64,000 nt of DNA from Acidovorax sp. 107. Lineage in GTDB: Bacteria > Pseudomonadota > Gammaproteobacteria > Burkholderiales > Burkholderiaceae_C. A program made the position numbers and the translations under genes. Shown one piece after another: positions 38,377-46,859 of the stretch (the first letter of the stretch is position 1; every line of letters begins with the position of its first letter). Under the pieces are notes generated by a model. That model was not told the DNA's origin and did not search any database. It saw only the letters and a list, made by a program, of their open reading frames with translations. The stretch spans positions 2,048,501 to 2,112,500 of the forward strand of contig NZ_QBTZ01000001.1 of NCBI RefSeq assembly GCF_003058055.1. The letters are read 5' to 3'.

Positions 38377-39330
38377 TCAGTCGAGTTTGATATTGCCCTT
38401 CTTCACCACCTCGCCCCACTTCGCGTCTTCCTTTTTCAAGAAGGCGGCAAAGTCTGCGGGTGTGGAGCCCACGGGCTGTGCGCCCAGGTCGGCCAGGCGC
38501 TGCTTCACTTCATCTTCCTTCAGCACGTCTTGCAGAGCCTGCTGCAGCTTGGTGGCGATGGGGGCGGGCACGCCTGCGGGCAGGAACACGCCGTTCCACT
38601 CATAGGCCTCGTAGCCGGGGATGGCAGCTTCGGCCACCGTGGGCACATCAGGCAGGCGCTTGGAGCGCTCAGGGGCCGACACAGCCAGCGCGCGCAGTTT
38701 GCCGCCCGCCACATGCGGGTAGGTGGCCGCCACGGTGCCGAACATGAAGTCCACCTGGCCTGCCATCACATCGGTGATGGCCGGGCCGCCGCTCTTGTAG
38801 GGCACATGCACCATATCGAGGCCCAGCTTCTGCGCCATCAGCTCCGCCGCGAGGCGCTGCACCGTGCCGCTGCCGCCCGAGGCAAAGTTGATCTTGCCCG
38901 GCTGTGCCTTGGCCTTGGCAATCAGCTCGCCTACGTTCTTGTAGGGCGCATCGGCCTTCACGATGAGCACGTTGGGCGCCAGCAGCACCAGCGACAGCGG
39001 CTGCAGTGCGTTGGCGGCATACGGCATCTTGGGGAACAGGTGCGGGTTGATGGAGTACGGCGTGGCGTCGTACAGCATGGTGTAGCCATCTGCCGGGGCC
39101 TTGGCCACAAAGCTCGCGCCAATGGTGCCGCTGGCACCGGCCTTGTTGTCCACGATCACGCTGCCGCCCAGCTTGGCACCCAGGCGGGTGGCCACCACAC
39201 GGGCCACGGCATCGGCCGCACCGCCGGGGGCGTAGGGTACGACGATGGTGATGGGCCGGTCAGGAAAGGCGTGGGCCACGCCAGCAGCCAGGGCGCAGGC
39301 GGCGATCAGGGGTTTGAGGAAGCGAAGCAT
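38377..39330 (-). CDS. Bug-family tripartite tricarboxylate transporter receptor 1
   Basis: A 317-aa periplasmic solute-binding protein. The signal peptide (MLRFLKPLIAACALAAGVAHA) is followed by FPDRPITIVVPYAPGGAADA, the family signature. Later VPYKSGGPAITDVMAGQVDFMF and the C-terminal PVGSTPADFAAFLKKE are typical. Bug proteins bind carboxylates or other small molecules; most genomes carry many more of them than TctAB permeases. The ATG at 39330 has GGAGA upstream; a slightly longer TTG start is less likely. No permease gene is present in the window. Confidence 0.93.
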   Translation of the reverse strand: MLRFLKPLIAACALAAGVAHAFPDRPITIVVPYAPGGAADAVARVVATRLGAKLGGSVIVDNKAGASGTIGASFVAKAPADGYTMLYDATPYSINPHLFPKMPYAANALQPLSLVLLAPNVLIVKADAPYKNVGELIAKAKAQPGKINFASGGSGTVQRLAAELMAQKLGLDMVHVPYKSGGPAITDVMAGQVDFMFGTVAATYPHVAGGKLRALAVSAPERSKRLPDVPTVAEAAIPGYEAYEWNGVFLPAGVPAPIATKLQQALQDVLKEDEVKQRLADLGAQPVGSTPADFAAFLKKEDAKWGEVVKKGNIKLD

Positions 39331-39370
39331 CGGTGTCTCCAATCAGTTCTGGGTTCTACAACAGGGCCGC

Positions 39371-40378
39371 TCAATCTGCTTTGAGGTCGAGCGCCTTGGC
39401 AATCTGGCTATAGGTGGTCACTTCGCGGGCCACGCGGGTGGCAAAGGCGTTGCCGCAGACCGATTCGGCATCCAGCCCCAGGCCGCGCAGCTTGTCGGTG
39501 GCCGATTCGCTCTTGGCAAAGTCGGCCGCTGTGCGCTCCAGCGCTTGGGCGATGGGCTCGGGCAAGCCTGCCGGGGCCAGCACGCCGTACCACACGTCGG
39601 CAGCGTAGTTGCCACCGCCTGCCTCGGCAAATGTGGGCACATCGGGCACCAGGGCGGAGCGTTTGGGCGCGCCCACGGCCAGCGCTCGCAGCTTGCCGCT
39701 CTGGATCTGCGGCAGCACCGAGCCCAAGGTTGCGAACGAGCTGTCGAGCTGGCCGCCCATCAGGTCTGTCACCACCGGCGCGGCGCCCTTGTAGGGCACG
39801 TGGTTGAGCTGCAGGCCCTGGGCGCGCGCAAACACCTCGGTGGCGAAATGGCCTGAGCTGCCCACCCCCGCCGTTCCTGCCGTCACGCGTCCGGGCTCGG
39901 CACGGGCCTTGGCCTGGTAGTCGGCCAGGGTCTTCACCGGCAGGCTGGGGGCCACCACCAACACTGTGGGGCTGCTGGCCACCGTGCACAGGGGGCGGAA
40001 GGACTTCACCGCATCAAACTTGACGCGGCCCTGGTACAGCGCCGGAATCATGGTGTGGTTGGTGGCGCCAAACAGCAGCGTGTAGCCATCGGCCGGGGCG
40101 CTGGCCACAGCCTGCGCGGCAATGATGGTGCCCGCGCCGGGCTTGTTGTCGATGATGAAGGGCTGGCCCAGCGCGCGGCTGGCGTGGTCGGCAAACGCAC
40201 GCGCCACCACGTCGGTGGGGCCGCCTGCAGCAAAGCCCACCACCAGCTTCACGGGCTTGGTGGGGTAGCCTGCCGCACCTGCTTGTGCGTGGGCGGCGCT
40301 AGACGCTACTAAAACAATAGCTGCCAGCGCATGATTGACTAGCGCAAGAGGCCTATTTTTCTTGAAATTGCATGCCAT
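39371..40378 (-). CDS. Bug-family receptor 2, with a repeat-derived signal peptide
   Basis: A 335-aa periplasmic solute-binding protein. After a leader with hydrophobic core (LALVNHALAAIVLVASSAAHA) come YPTKPVKLVVGFAAGGPTDV, VPYKGAAPVVTDLMGGQLDS and a normal C-terminus. The ATG at 40378 is preceded by CAGGAGA. The codons for about residues 8-25 coincide with copy C of the interspersed repeat, so the leader appears to be built from repeat DNA. The protein has only one or two Cys (CTVASSPTV), not typical lipoprotein positions. Confidence 0.92.
   Translation of the reverse strand: MACNFKKNRPLALVNHALAAIVLVASSAAHAQAGAAGYPTKPVKLVVGFAAGGPTDVVARAFADHASRALGQPFIIDNKPGAGTIIAAQAVASAPADGYTLLFGATNHTMIPALYQGRVKFDAVKSFRPLCTVASSPTVLVVAPSLPVKTLADYQAKARAEPGRVTAGTAGVGSSGHFATEVFARAQGLQLNHVPYKGAAPVVTDLMGGQLDSSFATLGSVLPQIQSGKLRALAVGAPKRSALVPDVPTFAEAGGGNYAADVWYGVLAPAGLPEPIAQALERTAADFAKSESATDKLRGLGLDAESVCGNAFATRVAREVTTYSQIAKALDLKAD
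40303..40360 (+). repeat. Interspersed ~50-bp repeat, copy C (inside a signal-peptide coding region)
   Basis: Plus-strand blocks AAAACAATAGCTGCCAGCGC, then after a spacer CTAGCGCAAGAGGCCTATTT match the other copies in order. On the minus strand it is translated in frame as the n-region end and hydrophobic core of the Bug receptor signal peptide. Confidence 0.72.
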
Positions 40379-40441
40379 GGTCTGTTGTCTCCTGTGCGGC
40401 CGGGCACCCTGCCCGGTCATGTTCTTGTGGCAGGCCAGCGC

Positions 40442-41380
40442 TCAGGCGACGGCTACTGCGTGCGATGCACGGGCCAGCACAGCCAGCAGGTTCTTCGCTG
40501 CGCCCACGCCCATGTTCACGTAGGCATCGCTCGTCACGCCGCCGATGTGGGGGCTGAGGATGAAGTTCTTCTCGCCCTGGAAGGGGTGGCCCGCCGTCAT
40601 GGGCTCCACCGCAAAGCTGTCGAGCCCGATGGCCATGACCTGGCCCGAGCGCACGGCGGCCAGCAGTGCGGCCTCGTCGATCAGGCCGCCACGTGCCGTG
40701 TTCACCACGATCACGCCGCGCTTGCACTGCGCCAGCGTGGCGGCGTTCAGCAGGTTGCGGTTCTCCTCAGTCAGCGGGCAGTGCAAAGACACCGCATCGG
40801 ATTCGCGCCAGATCGTGTCCAGGTCCACGCTCTGCACATAGTCCGGCAGGCTCTTCGCAAACGGGTCAAAGCCGATCACGCGCATGCCCAGGGCGTCGGC
40901 CATCTTGGCAAAGCGCAGGCCAATGGCGCCCAGGCCCACCAGGCCCACCGTGCGTCCGCCCAGCTCCAGGCTCTTGTGCGTGGCCTTGTCCCAGTGGCCA
41001 GCGTGCATGCGCGCATCCAATGCCACCACCGATTTGGCGCAGGCCAGCAGCAGGGCCAGGGCCTGCTCGGCCACGGCGGCGGCGTTGGCGCCCACGGCGG
41101 CCACCACTTCAATGCCACGGGCTTTGGCGGCTACCTTGTCGATGGTGTCGGTGCCACTGCCGTGCTTGGAGATGACCTTGAGCGCGGGGGCCGCGTCCAT
41201 CACCGCAGCGCCCACCTTGCCGTAGCGCACGATGATGGCCACGGGGTTGTGCGCACCGCACAGGGCCACCATGTCCTCTTCCGTCGGCGTCTTGCCTGCG
41301 TAGACGATCTCGTAGCCTGTGAGCAGATCCAGGGCTTGTTGCGCCAGGTCGGCGCCTGTAACGATGATGATTGGGTTCAC
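40442..41380 (-). CDS. D-2-hydroxyacid dehydrogenase
   Basis: A 312-aa NAD(P)-dependent oxidoreductase of the D-isomer-specific family, acting on 2-hydroxy or 2-keto acids. It has the nucleotide-binding GLVGLGAIGLRFAK, the catalytic arginine region VVNTARGGLIDE and the catalytic histidine in SPHIGGVTSDAY. An early HGSGTDTID segment is typical of phosphoglycerate-dehydrogenase-like members. The GTG start at 41380 overlaps the stop codon of the RraA-type gene (GTGA), implying coupled translation. A longer reading adds 18 atypical residues. In this cluster it could reduce or oxidise the product of the aldolase step. Confidence 0.9.
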   Translation of the reverse strand: MNPIIIVTGADLAQQALDLLTGYEIVYAGKTPTEEDMVALCGAHNPVAIIVRYGKVGAAVMDAAPALKVISKHGSGTDTIDKVAAKARGIEVVAAVGANAAAVAEQALALLLACAKSVVALDARMHAGHWDKATHKSLELGGRTVGLVGLGAIGLRFAKMADALGMRVIGFDPFAKSLPDYVQSVDLDTIWRESDAVSLHCPLTEENRNLLNAATLAQCKRGVIVVNTARGGLIDEAALLAAVRSGQVMAIGLDSFAVEPMTAGHPFQGEKNFILSPHIGGVTSDAYVNMGVGAAKNLLAVLARASHAVAVA

Positions 41381-42063
41381 AGCGATTCCCCTTCCTTCAA
41401 AACGCCCGCAGCGCGCAGGGCGGCAGGCAGCCATTTCGACGCGGTGTCACCACGGGCAATGGCTTCGATGCGGGCGGCTTCGTCGGCCACCTTTTTGTCT
41501 GCCAGAGCCAGCATGGCGGGGGCCTTCTCGCGCTCGATGACGACCACGCCATCGGCGTCGCCCACCACCAGGTCACCGGGGTTCACCACCGCGCCACCGG
41601 CGCTGATGGGGTGGTTGATGCGGCCGGGCACGTACTTGGTGGGCCCTGCGGGGTTAAAGCCCGCGCTGAACACGGGGAAGTCCAGTTCCAGAATTTCCAG
41701 CTTGTCGCGGATGGCGGCGTCCACGATCACGCCGGCCAGGCCACGCTTCTTGCAGGCGCTGAGCATCAGCGTGCCCATCAGCGCGGCGGTCTGGTCGCCT
41801 TTGCCGTCGATCACCAGCACATCGCCGGGCTGGGCCAGGGCGATGGCGGCGTGGATCATGAGATTGTCGCCAGGGCGCACTTCCACGGTGAAGGCGGGGC
41901 CAGCCACCTTCATGCTCTGGTGCACAGGCGCCACGCGGCCGTGCATGGTGCCGCGGCGGCCCGCTACGTCGGCCAGGATGGCGGCTTGGTAGGTGGCGGC
42001 TTGGGCCACGACGTCGGCGCTGACGCGGTCGATGGTGCGGATGATTTCTGGGAGTTGGCTCAT
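41377..42063 (-). CDS. RraA/HMG-aldolase-family protein
   Basis: A 228-aa protein of the RraA-like fold, which includes 4-hydroxy-4-methyl-2-oxoglutarate/4-carboxy-4-hydroxy-2-oxoadipate aldolases and oxaloacetate decarboxylases. The phosphate/pyruvate-binding loop and metal site are visible: PGDVLVIDGKGDQTAALMGT and AGVIVDAAIRDKLEI (the RD pair). GDADGVVVIE is the C-terminal hallmark. These aldolases yield pyruvate in protocatechuate 4,5-cleavage and gallate pathways, which would fit with the LigI-like amidohydrolases nearby. The precise substrate is uncertain. It overlaps the downstream dehydrogenase gene by 4 bp. Confidence 0.87.
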   Translation of the reverse strand: MSQLPEIIRTIDRVSADVVAQAATYQAAILADVAGRRGTMHGRVAPVHQSMKVAGPAFTVEVRPGDNLMIHAAIALAQPGDVLVIDGKGDQTAALMGTLMLSACKKRGLAGVIVDAAIRDKLEILELDFPVFSAGFNPAGPTKYVPGRINHPISAGGAVVNPGDLVVGDADGVVVIEREKAPAMLALADKKVADEAARIEAIARGDTASKWLPAALRAAGVLKEGESL

Positions 42064-42120
42064 GGGATCGGTCCGGTTGAAGGAGTCAATGAAGAAGAAA
42101 AATGGGGGTGCGAGAAGTGC

Positions 42121-43143
42121 TCAGTCGGCCTTGATGTTTCCGTCTTTGATGACCTTGGCCCACTTGGCCGAGTCGGCCTTTTGCAGATCTGCCAACTGCT
42201 GGGGAGTGCCGCCCACCAGCGTCACGCCCAGCTTGTCCGCCAGGGCAAGCACGGCGGGATCTTTCAGGGATTTGTTGATTTCCTGGTTCAGGCGCTGCAC
42301 CACGGCAGCGGGGGTCTTGGCAGGGGCAAACACGGCCTGCCATTGCTCGACCACGAAGTCCTTCATGCCGACCTCGCCCATCGTGGGCACGGCGGGCAAA
42401 GCCTTCAGGCGCTGGCCCGAAGTGACGGCCAGCGCACGCAGCTTGCCCGCCTGCACATGCGGCAGCGCTGCGGCGGCCGGAGCAAACATGAACTGCACCT
42501 GCTCGGCCAGCGTGTCCTGCAGCGCGGGGGTGTCGCCCTTGTAGGGCACATGAATGAAGCGCGCGCCCGTCTGCTGCTGCAGCAGCTCGCCCTGCATCTG
42601 CAGGATGGTGCCGTTGCCGCCCGAGGCGAACGCTAGCTTGCCCGGCTGCTCCTTGGCGGCCGCCAGCAAGTCGGCCACGGTCTTGAAGGGCTGGTTGGCC
42701 CCCACCACCAGGATGTGCGGGATGGTGCCGATGGTGACGACCGGCTCAAACGCTGTGATGTGGTCGTACGGCAGCTTGGCCATGAGGTGCGGTGCGATCG
42801 CCTGCGGGCCGATGGAGGTGCCCAGCAGCGTGTAGCCGTCAGGCGCGGCCTTGGCAACAAAGGCCGCGCCAATGGTGCCGGTGGCGCCCGCCTTGTTGTC
42901 CACGATCACGTTGGTGGAGAGCGCCGCGCCAACGCGCTGCGCCACATTGCGGCCGAGCACATCGGTGCTGCCGCCCGGGGGGTAGGGCACGACCCAAGTG
43001 ATGACCCGGCCAGCCGGCCAGTCGCCCTGGGCCAGCGCGGGGCCTCCCAACAGCGGGCTCAGCAGCATTGCGCCTGCCACCGCAGCGAGAAGGTGGCGGC
43101 GCACGCGGCGGCAAGATGGAGATGTGTTGGTCGATGCGGTCAT
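42121..43143 (-). CDS. Bug-family receptor 3
   Basis: A 340-aa periplasmic binding protein. Basic n-region (RRVRRHLLAAVAGAM) and hydrophobic core end near residue 40 (GGPALAQ), longer than average. The mature start WPAGRVITWVVPYPPGGSTD is the family motif, and VPYKGDTPALQDTLAEQVQFMF the middle one. Very similar in layout to the other three receptors of the cluster. 57 bp upstream of the RraA-type gene and 10 bp downstream of an amidohydrolase gene, so it lies in the operon. Confidence 0.92.
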   Translation of the reverse strand: MTASTNTSPSCRRVRRHLLAAVAGAMLLSPLLGGPALAQGDWPAGRVITWVVPYPPGGSTDVLGRNVAQRVGAALSTNVIVDNKAGATGTIGAAFVAKAAPDGYTLLGTSIGPQAIAPHLMAKLPYDHITAFEPVVTIGTIPHILVVGANQPFKTVADLLAAAKEQPGKLAFASGGNGTILQMQGELLQQQTGARFIHVPYKGDTPALQDTLAEQVQFMFAPAAAALPHVQAGKLRALAVTSGQRLKALPAVPTMGEVGMKDFVVEQWQAVFAPAKTPAAVVQRLNQEINKSLKDPAVLALADKLGVTLVGGTPQQLADLQKADSAKWAKVIKDGNIKAD

Positions 43144-43153
43144 GGCTTGTCTC

Positions 43154-44113
43154 TCAGGTCGTCGGAAAGGGAGCGGAAATCGATAGGGCCCGCGCCGTGG
43201 GCGTCACGGACGCAAAGCCGTACAGCGCTGCAGGGTTGTCCACCAGCACGCGCTGCAGCGTGGTGGCCCCGCCCGGCTGGGGCGACTGCCGGGCCCACTC
43301 GGCCAGGCGGTCGATCTGCAATGCGTCGTCGGGCAGCGGGTGTACGCCGGCGGTGGCCGTGGCATGGGGCCAGTCGCTGCCCCACACCACGCGCTCGGGC
43401 GCGCAGCGCAGGTAGCTGGCGGCCAATGGGTCGAGCAGGGGGTCGTCCACGCGGTGGGTGGCGCTCACGATGTAGCCACCAGAGAGCTTGATCCACGCCC
43501 GCCCGCCCTGCAGCAGCTCCAGCAGCAGCGCATGCGCGCCCTGCCCCATCTGCGCGGGAGGTAGGCGGCCAAAATGATCGAACACCAGCGGAACGGGCAG
43601 CAGGCGCAGCACGTCGGCCCGCGCCGCCAGCAGGTCAGGTGCCATCAACAGTTGCAGGTGCCAGCCCAGTGGCGCGATGCGGTGCGCCAACGGCTCCAGC
43701 GCATCCACCGTACCCGACACGCCCAGCGACAGGTTGAGCCGCACGCCGCGCACACCGGCGGCGTGCAAGCGCTGCAGCTCGGCATCACCCTCAGTGCCGT
43801 CGATCACGGCAACACCCCGCGCCTCGATCCCCATCGCGCCCAATGCCGCCAGGCCACAGAGCATGCTGCGGTTGTCGGTGCCGTAGGTGGAGGGAGTCAC
43901 CAGCACCACGCGGGTGGTGCCTATGCGCTGCTGCAGCGCGCGGTAGTCCTGCGCAGACGCATCGGGCGGCAGCAGCTTGGCTCCCGGAGCCGTGGGAAAG
44001 CCGCTGTCGTACACATGCACGTGGCAGTCGCAAGCGCCGGCAGGTACCGCAGTGCGGGGCGCCGCGGTACCTGCTGAGAAGCGTACAGGCGCAGCAGTGC
44101 TTTCGCTGGGCAT
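43154..44113 (-). CDS. COG3618 amidohydrolase (PDC-hydrolase/lactonase type), copy 2
   Basis: A 319-aa TIM-barrel amidohydrolase. The metal HxH motif is in CDCHVHVYD, followed by TPSTYGTDNRSMLCGL, VPLVFDHFG, WIKLSGGYI, VVWGSDWPHA and VLVDNPAALYGF. It is the paralogue of the gene at 37465-38373; the two share motif order and most active-site blocks but diverge in loops (for example DHFG for DHMG). Two related enzymes in one operon suggest sequential or alternative lactone substrates. No leader; cytoplasmic. Confidence 0.87.
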   Translation of the reverse strand: MPSESTAAPVRFSAGTAAPRTAVPAGACDCHVHVYDSGFPTAPGAKLLPPDASAQDYRALQQRIGTTRVVLVTPSTYGTDNRSMLCGLAALGAMGIEARGVAVIDGTEGDAELQRLHAAGVRGVRLNLSLGVSGTVDALEPLAHRIAPLGWHLQLLMAPDLLAARADVLRLLPVPLVFDHFGRLPPAQMGQGAHALLLELLQGGRAWIKLSGGYIVSATHRVDDPLLDPLAASYLRCAPERVVWGSDWPHATATAGVHPLPDDALQIDRLAEWARQSPQPGGATTLQRVLVDNPAALYGFASVTPTARALSISAPFPTT

Positions 44114-44167
44114 GGCGAGGGCTCAGTGGGCGTGAAAAGGGGCGGTGGTAACTGGCGGCCGCGTCAG

Positions 44168-45172
44168 TCAGTCCAGGCTGGCGCCCGAATCCTTGACGAT
44201 CTTGCCCCAGCGCGGCACTTCGGCGCGCAGCAGCTGGCTGAACTGCTCGGCCGTGCCGCCCAGCACGTCGCCGCCCTCGGAGCGCAGCCTGTCGGCCACG
44301 TCGGGTTGCTGCAGGGCCGCATTGATGGCCTTGTTGAGCTGCGCCACGATGGGGGCGGGCGTGCCGGCGGGCGCCAGGATGCCAAACCAGGTCACGGCCT
44401 CGAAGCCTTTGTACCCCGACTCCGCCAACGTAGGCACATCGGGCAGCTGCGACGAACGTTTGGCCGAGGTGATGGCCAGCACCTTGAGTTTGCCGTTGCG
44501 CACCTGGCCCAGCAGCGTGGGCACCGACGACATGTACAGGTCGATCTGCCCGCCCACCAGGTCCGTCATGGCCTGGGCCGCGCCCTTGTAGGGGATATGA
44601 CGCAACTGGATGCCCGCAGCGTTCTCGGCCAGCTCGCCCGCCAAGTGGGCCACGGTGCCGTTGCCCGAATAGCCCAGGGTGAGCGCATCGGGCTTGCCCT
44701 TGGAGGCAGCCACCACATCGGCAAAGGTCTTGAAGCGCGAATTGGCGGGTGCTGCCATCACGATGGGCGAGGACGACACCAGCGCCACGGCCACCAGGTC
44801 CTTCAGCGGGTCGTAGGGGAGCTTGGGATACAGCGTGGGGTTGATGGCCAGGTTGCTGGTCTGGCCCATGACCAGGGTGTAGCCGTCAGCCGGCGACTTG
44901 GCTGTGGCGTCCACACCCAGATTGCCACCCGCGCCAGGGCGGTTGTCCACGATCACGTTCCACTTGTTCTGGTCGGTAAGCTTTTGCGCCAGGGTGCGCG
45001 CGATCATGTCCGTGCCGCCGCCCGGAGGGAACGGCACGATCAGGCGGATAGGTTTGTTCGGGTAGGCCTGCGCGAGGGCAACGCCCGCAGGCGCAGCCAG
45101 GGCGCCAAGGCCGACCAGGGTGGCGCACAGGTGCGCGCCGACTGCACGAGAAAGCGATGAAAAAGCAGGCAT
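44168..45172 (-). CDS. Bug-family receptor 4
   Basis: A 334-aa periplasmic binding protein and the first gene of the nine-gene minus-strand cluster. It has a signal peptide to about residue 35 (GVALAQA), YPNKPIRLIVPFPPGGGTDM, PYDPLKDLVAVALVSSSPIV, IPYKGAAQAMTDLVGGQIDL and a usual C-terminus. Its start lies 134 bp from the divergent IclR gene, so the cluster promoter is in that gap. Confidence 0.93.
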   Translation of the reverse strand: MPAFSSLSRAVGAHLCATLVGLGALAAPAGVALAQAYPNKPIRLIVPFPPGGGTDMIARTLAQKLTDQNKWNVIVDNRPGAGGNLGVDATAKSPADGYTLVMGQTSNLAINPTLYPKLPYDPLKDLVAVALVSSSPIVMAAPANSRFKTFADVVAASKGKPDALTLGYSGNGTVAHLAGELAENAAGIQLRHIPYKGAAQAMTDLVGGQIDLYMSSVPTLLGQVRNGKLKVLAITSAKRSSQLPDVPTLAESGYKGFEAVTWFGILAPAGTPAPIVAQLNKAINAALQQPDVADRLRSEGGDVLGGTAEQFSQLLRAEVPRWGKIVKDSGASLD

Positions 45173-45306
45173 GGATTTGTCTCCGTTATTTGGTGGTTTG
45201 TCACACCGGTCTGCAGAACCTGCCCAGGTCCGGCGCCGTGGGTGCGACTGTACGCAGGCGTTTCAACCCATACAATGCAGTTGCACACAATGAAACTAAT
45301 TCCGTC

Positions 45307-46161
45307 ATGAGCAACCCGCCTGCCCCACCGCCACCACGGCCCCCGTCTGCGCGCCCAGCCCCGCGCAAGGCCCACACGCCTGCTGTCGCCGCCGCCCCTG
45401 CTGCAGATGTGAGCGCAGACGCAGCGACCAAAGACGCCAGCGGCGTCATCGCTGTCACGCGCGCACTGCAGGTGCTGGAGGCCTTTGCATTGGGCGAATC
45501 GAGCCTGCCCCTGGCCGAACTGAGCCGCCGCTGCGCCCTGCACAAGACCACCGTGCTGCGCCTGGCGCGCACGCTCGCGCAATCGGGCTTCATGGTGCAG
45601 CGCGAAGACGGCGACTGGCGTCTGGGCCCCGCTGCGGGCTGGCTGGGCGCGCGCTATCAGGCGGGCTTTGATGTGCAGAACGTGCTGGAGCCGGCGCTGC
45701 GCGAGCTGACGCACGCCACCGGCGAAAGCGCGGCTTTCTATGTGCGCGAGGGCAATGTACGGACCTGCCTGGTGCGCGTGGAAGGCCCGCAGGCCTTGCG
45801 CCACCACGCGCGCATGGGCGAAGGCTTGCCGCTGGACAAGGGCTCGCCGGGACGCGTGATCCTGGCGTTCTCGGGAGAGCCAGGCAAGGCCTACGAAGAA
45901 ATCCGAAAGAAGGGCTACCACTGGTCCATCGGCGAGCGCGAACAAGGCGTGGCCACGGTGTCCGCCCCAGTGTTTGGCATGCACTGGCGCCTGATGGGAT
46001 CGGTGTGCATTTCGGGCCCCGCCTCGCGCCTGCCGGCTGAAAAGCTGGAGTCCCTGGCCCAGACCGTGATGGCCGCGGCCACGCAGTTGTCGTATGCGCT
46101 GGCTGGCAGTTCGGCTGCGCCTGCCCACACCCCGGTGCGCGCCACCCAGTGGCATCCTTGA
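45307..46161 (+). CDS. IclR-family transcriptional regulator
   Basis: A 284-aa regulator with a long Pro/Ala-rich N-terminus (about residues 1-45). The winged helix-turn-helix follows (ALQVLEAFALGESSLPLAEL, CALHKTTVLRLARTL). A C-terminal effector domain (about 125-270) contains GESAAFYVREGNVRTCLVRV, LPLDKGSPGRVILAFSG and GVATVSAPVFGMHWRLMGSV. The ATG at 45307 is preferred over an earlier frame-open region with unlikely sequence. It is divergent from the Bug-receptor cluster and probably regulates it, with an aromatic or sugar acid as ligand. Confidence 0.92.
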   Translation: MSNPPAPPPPRPPSARPAPRKAHTPAVAAAPAADVSADAATKDASGVIAVTRALQVLEAFALGESSLPLAELSRRCALHKTTVLRLARTLAQSGFMVQREDGDWRLGPAAGWLGARYQAGFDVQNVLEPALRELTHATGESAAFYVREGNVRTCLVRVEGPQALRHHARMGEGLPLDKGSPGRVILAFSGEPGKAYEEIRKKGYHWSIGEREQGVATVSAPVFGMHWRLMGSVCISGPASRLPAEKLESLAQTVMAAATQLSYALAGSSAAPAHTPVRATQWHP

Positions 46162-46277
46162 AGTCAGCTCCGCGGCGTCGCTTCGCGCTTCCCCTCCATG
46201 GCGGGACCGCCCCTGCGCGGGGCCTCGGCTCGCGAGGATCGCTGATACTGCACACACAACACAGCAAAGGAGATCAC

Positions 46278-46859
46278 GTGAACCGCTACCCCTTCCCCGA
46301 CCTGAACACCTTGCCCGAAGACATCCGCGCGCGGATTCTGGAAGTGCAGGAGAAGGCCGGTTTCATCCCCAACGTGTTCCTGGCCTTTGCGCGCCGCCCG
46401 GCCGAATGGCGCGCCTTCTTCGCCTACCACGACGCGCTCATGCTCAAGGAAGAAGGCAGCCTGACCAAGGGCGAGCGTGAAATGATCGTCACCACCACCA
46501 GCGCCGCCAACCAGTGCCTGTACTGCGTGGTGGCGCACGGCGCGATCCTGCGCATCTACGAAAAGAAGCCGCTCATTGCCGACCAGGTGGCAGTGAACTA
46601 CCGCAAGGCCGACATCAGCCCGCGCGAACGCGCCATGCTCGACTTTGCGATGAAGGTGTGCCAGCACGCCCACGAGATCGACGACGCGGACCTCGAGGCA
46701 CTGCACCCCCATGGTTTCGATGATGAAGACATCTGGGACATCGCAGCCATCACGGCATTCTTCGGCCTGTCCAACCGCATGGCCAGCTTTGCGGGCATGC
46801 AGCCCAATCCCGAGTTTTATCTGATGGGCCGCGTGCCCAAGGCCAAACCTGGGGCCTGA
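46278..46859 (+). CDS. AhpD-like peroxidase-related protein
   Basis: A 193-aa protein of the carboxymuconolactone decarboxylase/AhpD superfamily. The redox CxxCxxxH motif appears as NQCLYCVVAHGAIL (about residues 78-91), preceded by KGEREMIVTTTSA; a second helix block MLDFAMKVCQHAHEID follows. The family is annotated as uncharacterised peroxidase-related enzymes. The GTG start at 46278 is supported by AAAGGAG upstream. It is 116 bp after the IclR gene, with a GC-rich inverted-repeat stretch in the gap, and overlaps the next gene by one base. Confidence 0.87.
   Translation: MNRYPFPDLNTLPEDIRARILEVQEKAGFIPNVFLAFARRPAEWRAFFAYHDALMLKEEGSLTKGEREMIVTTTSAANQCLYCVVAHGAILRIYEKKPLIADQVAVNYRKADISPRERAMLDFAMKVCQHAHEIDDADLEALHPHGFDDEDIWDIAAITAFFGLSNRMASFAGMQPNPEFYLMGRVPKAKPGA

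Noticed and set aside
45260..45296. GTTTCA...TGAAAC inverted repeat between the IclR gene and the Bug cluster as an operator
   Set aside because: The arms are only six bases with a 25-base spacer, too weak to claim as an IclR site.
46160..46215. GC-rich inverted-repeat stretch between the IclR and AhpD-like genes as another copy of the 27-bp element
   Set aside because: It is GC-rich and partly self-complementary but does not share the 27-bp core.
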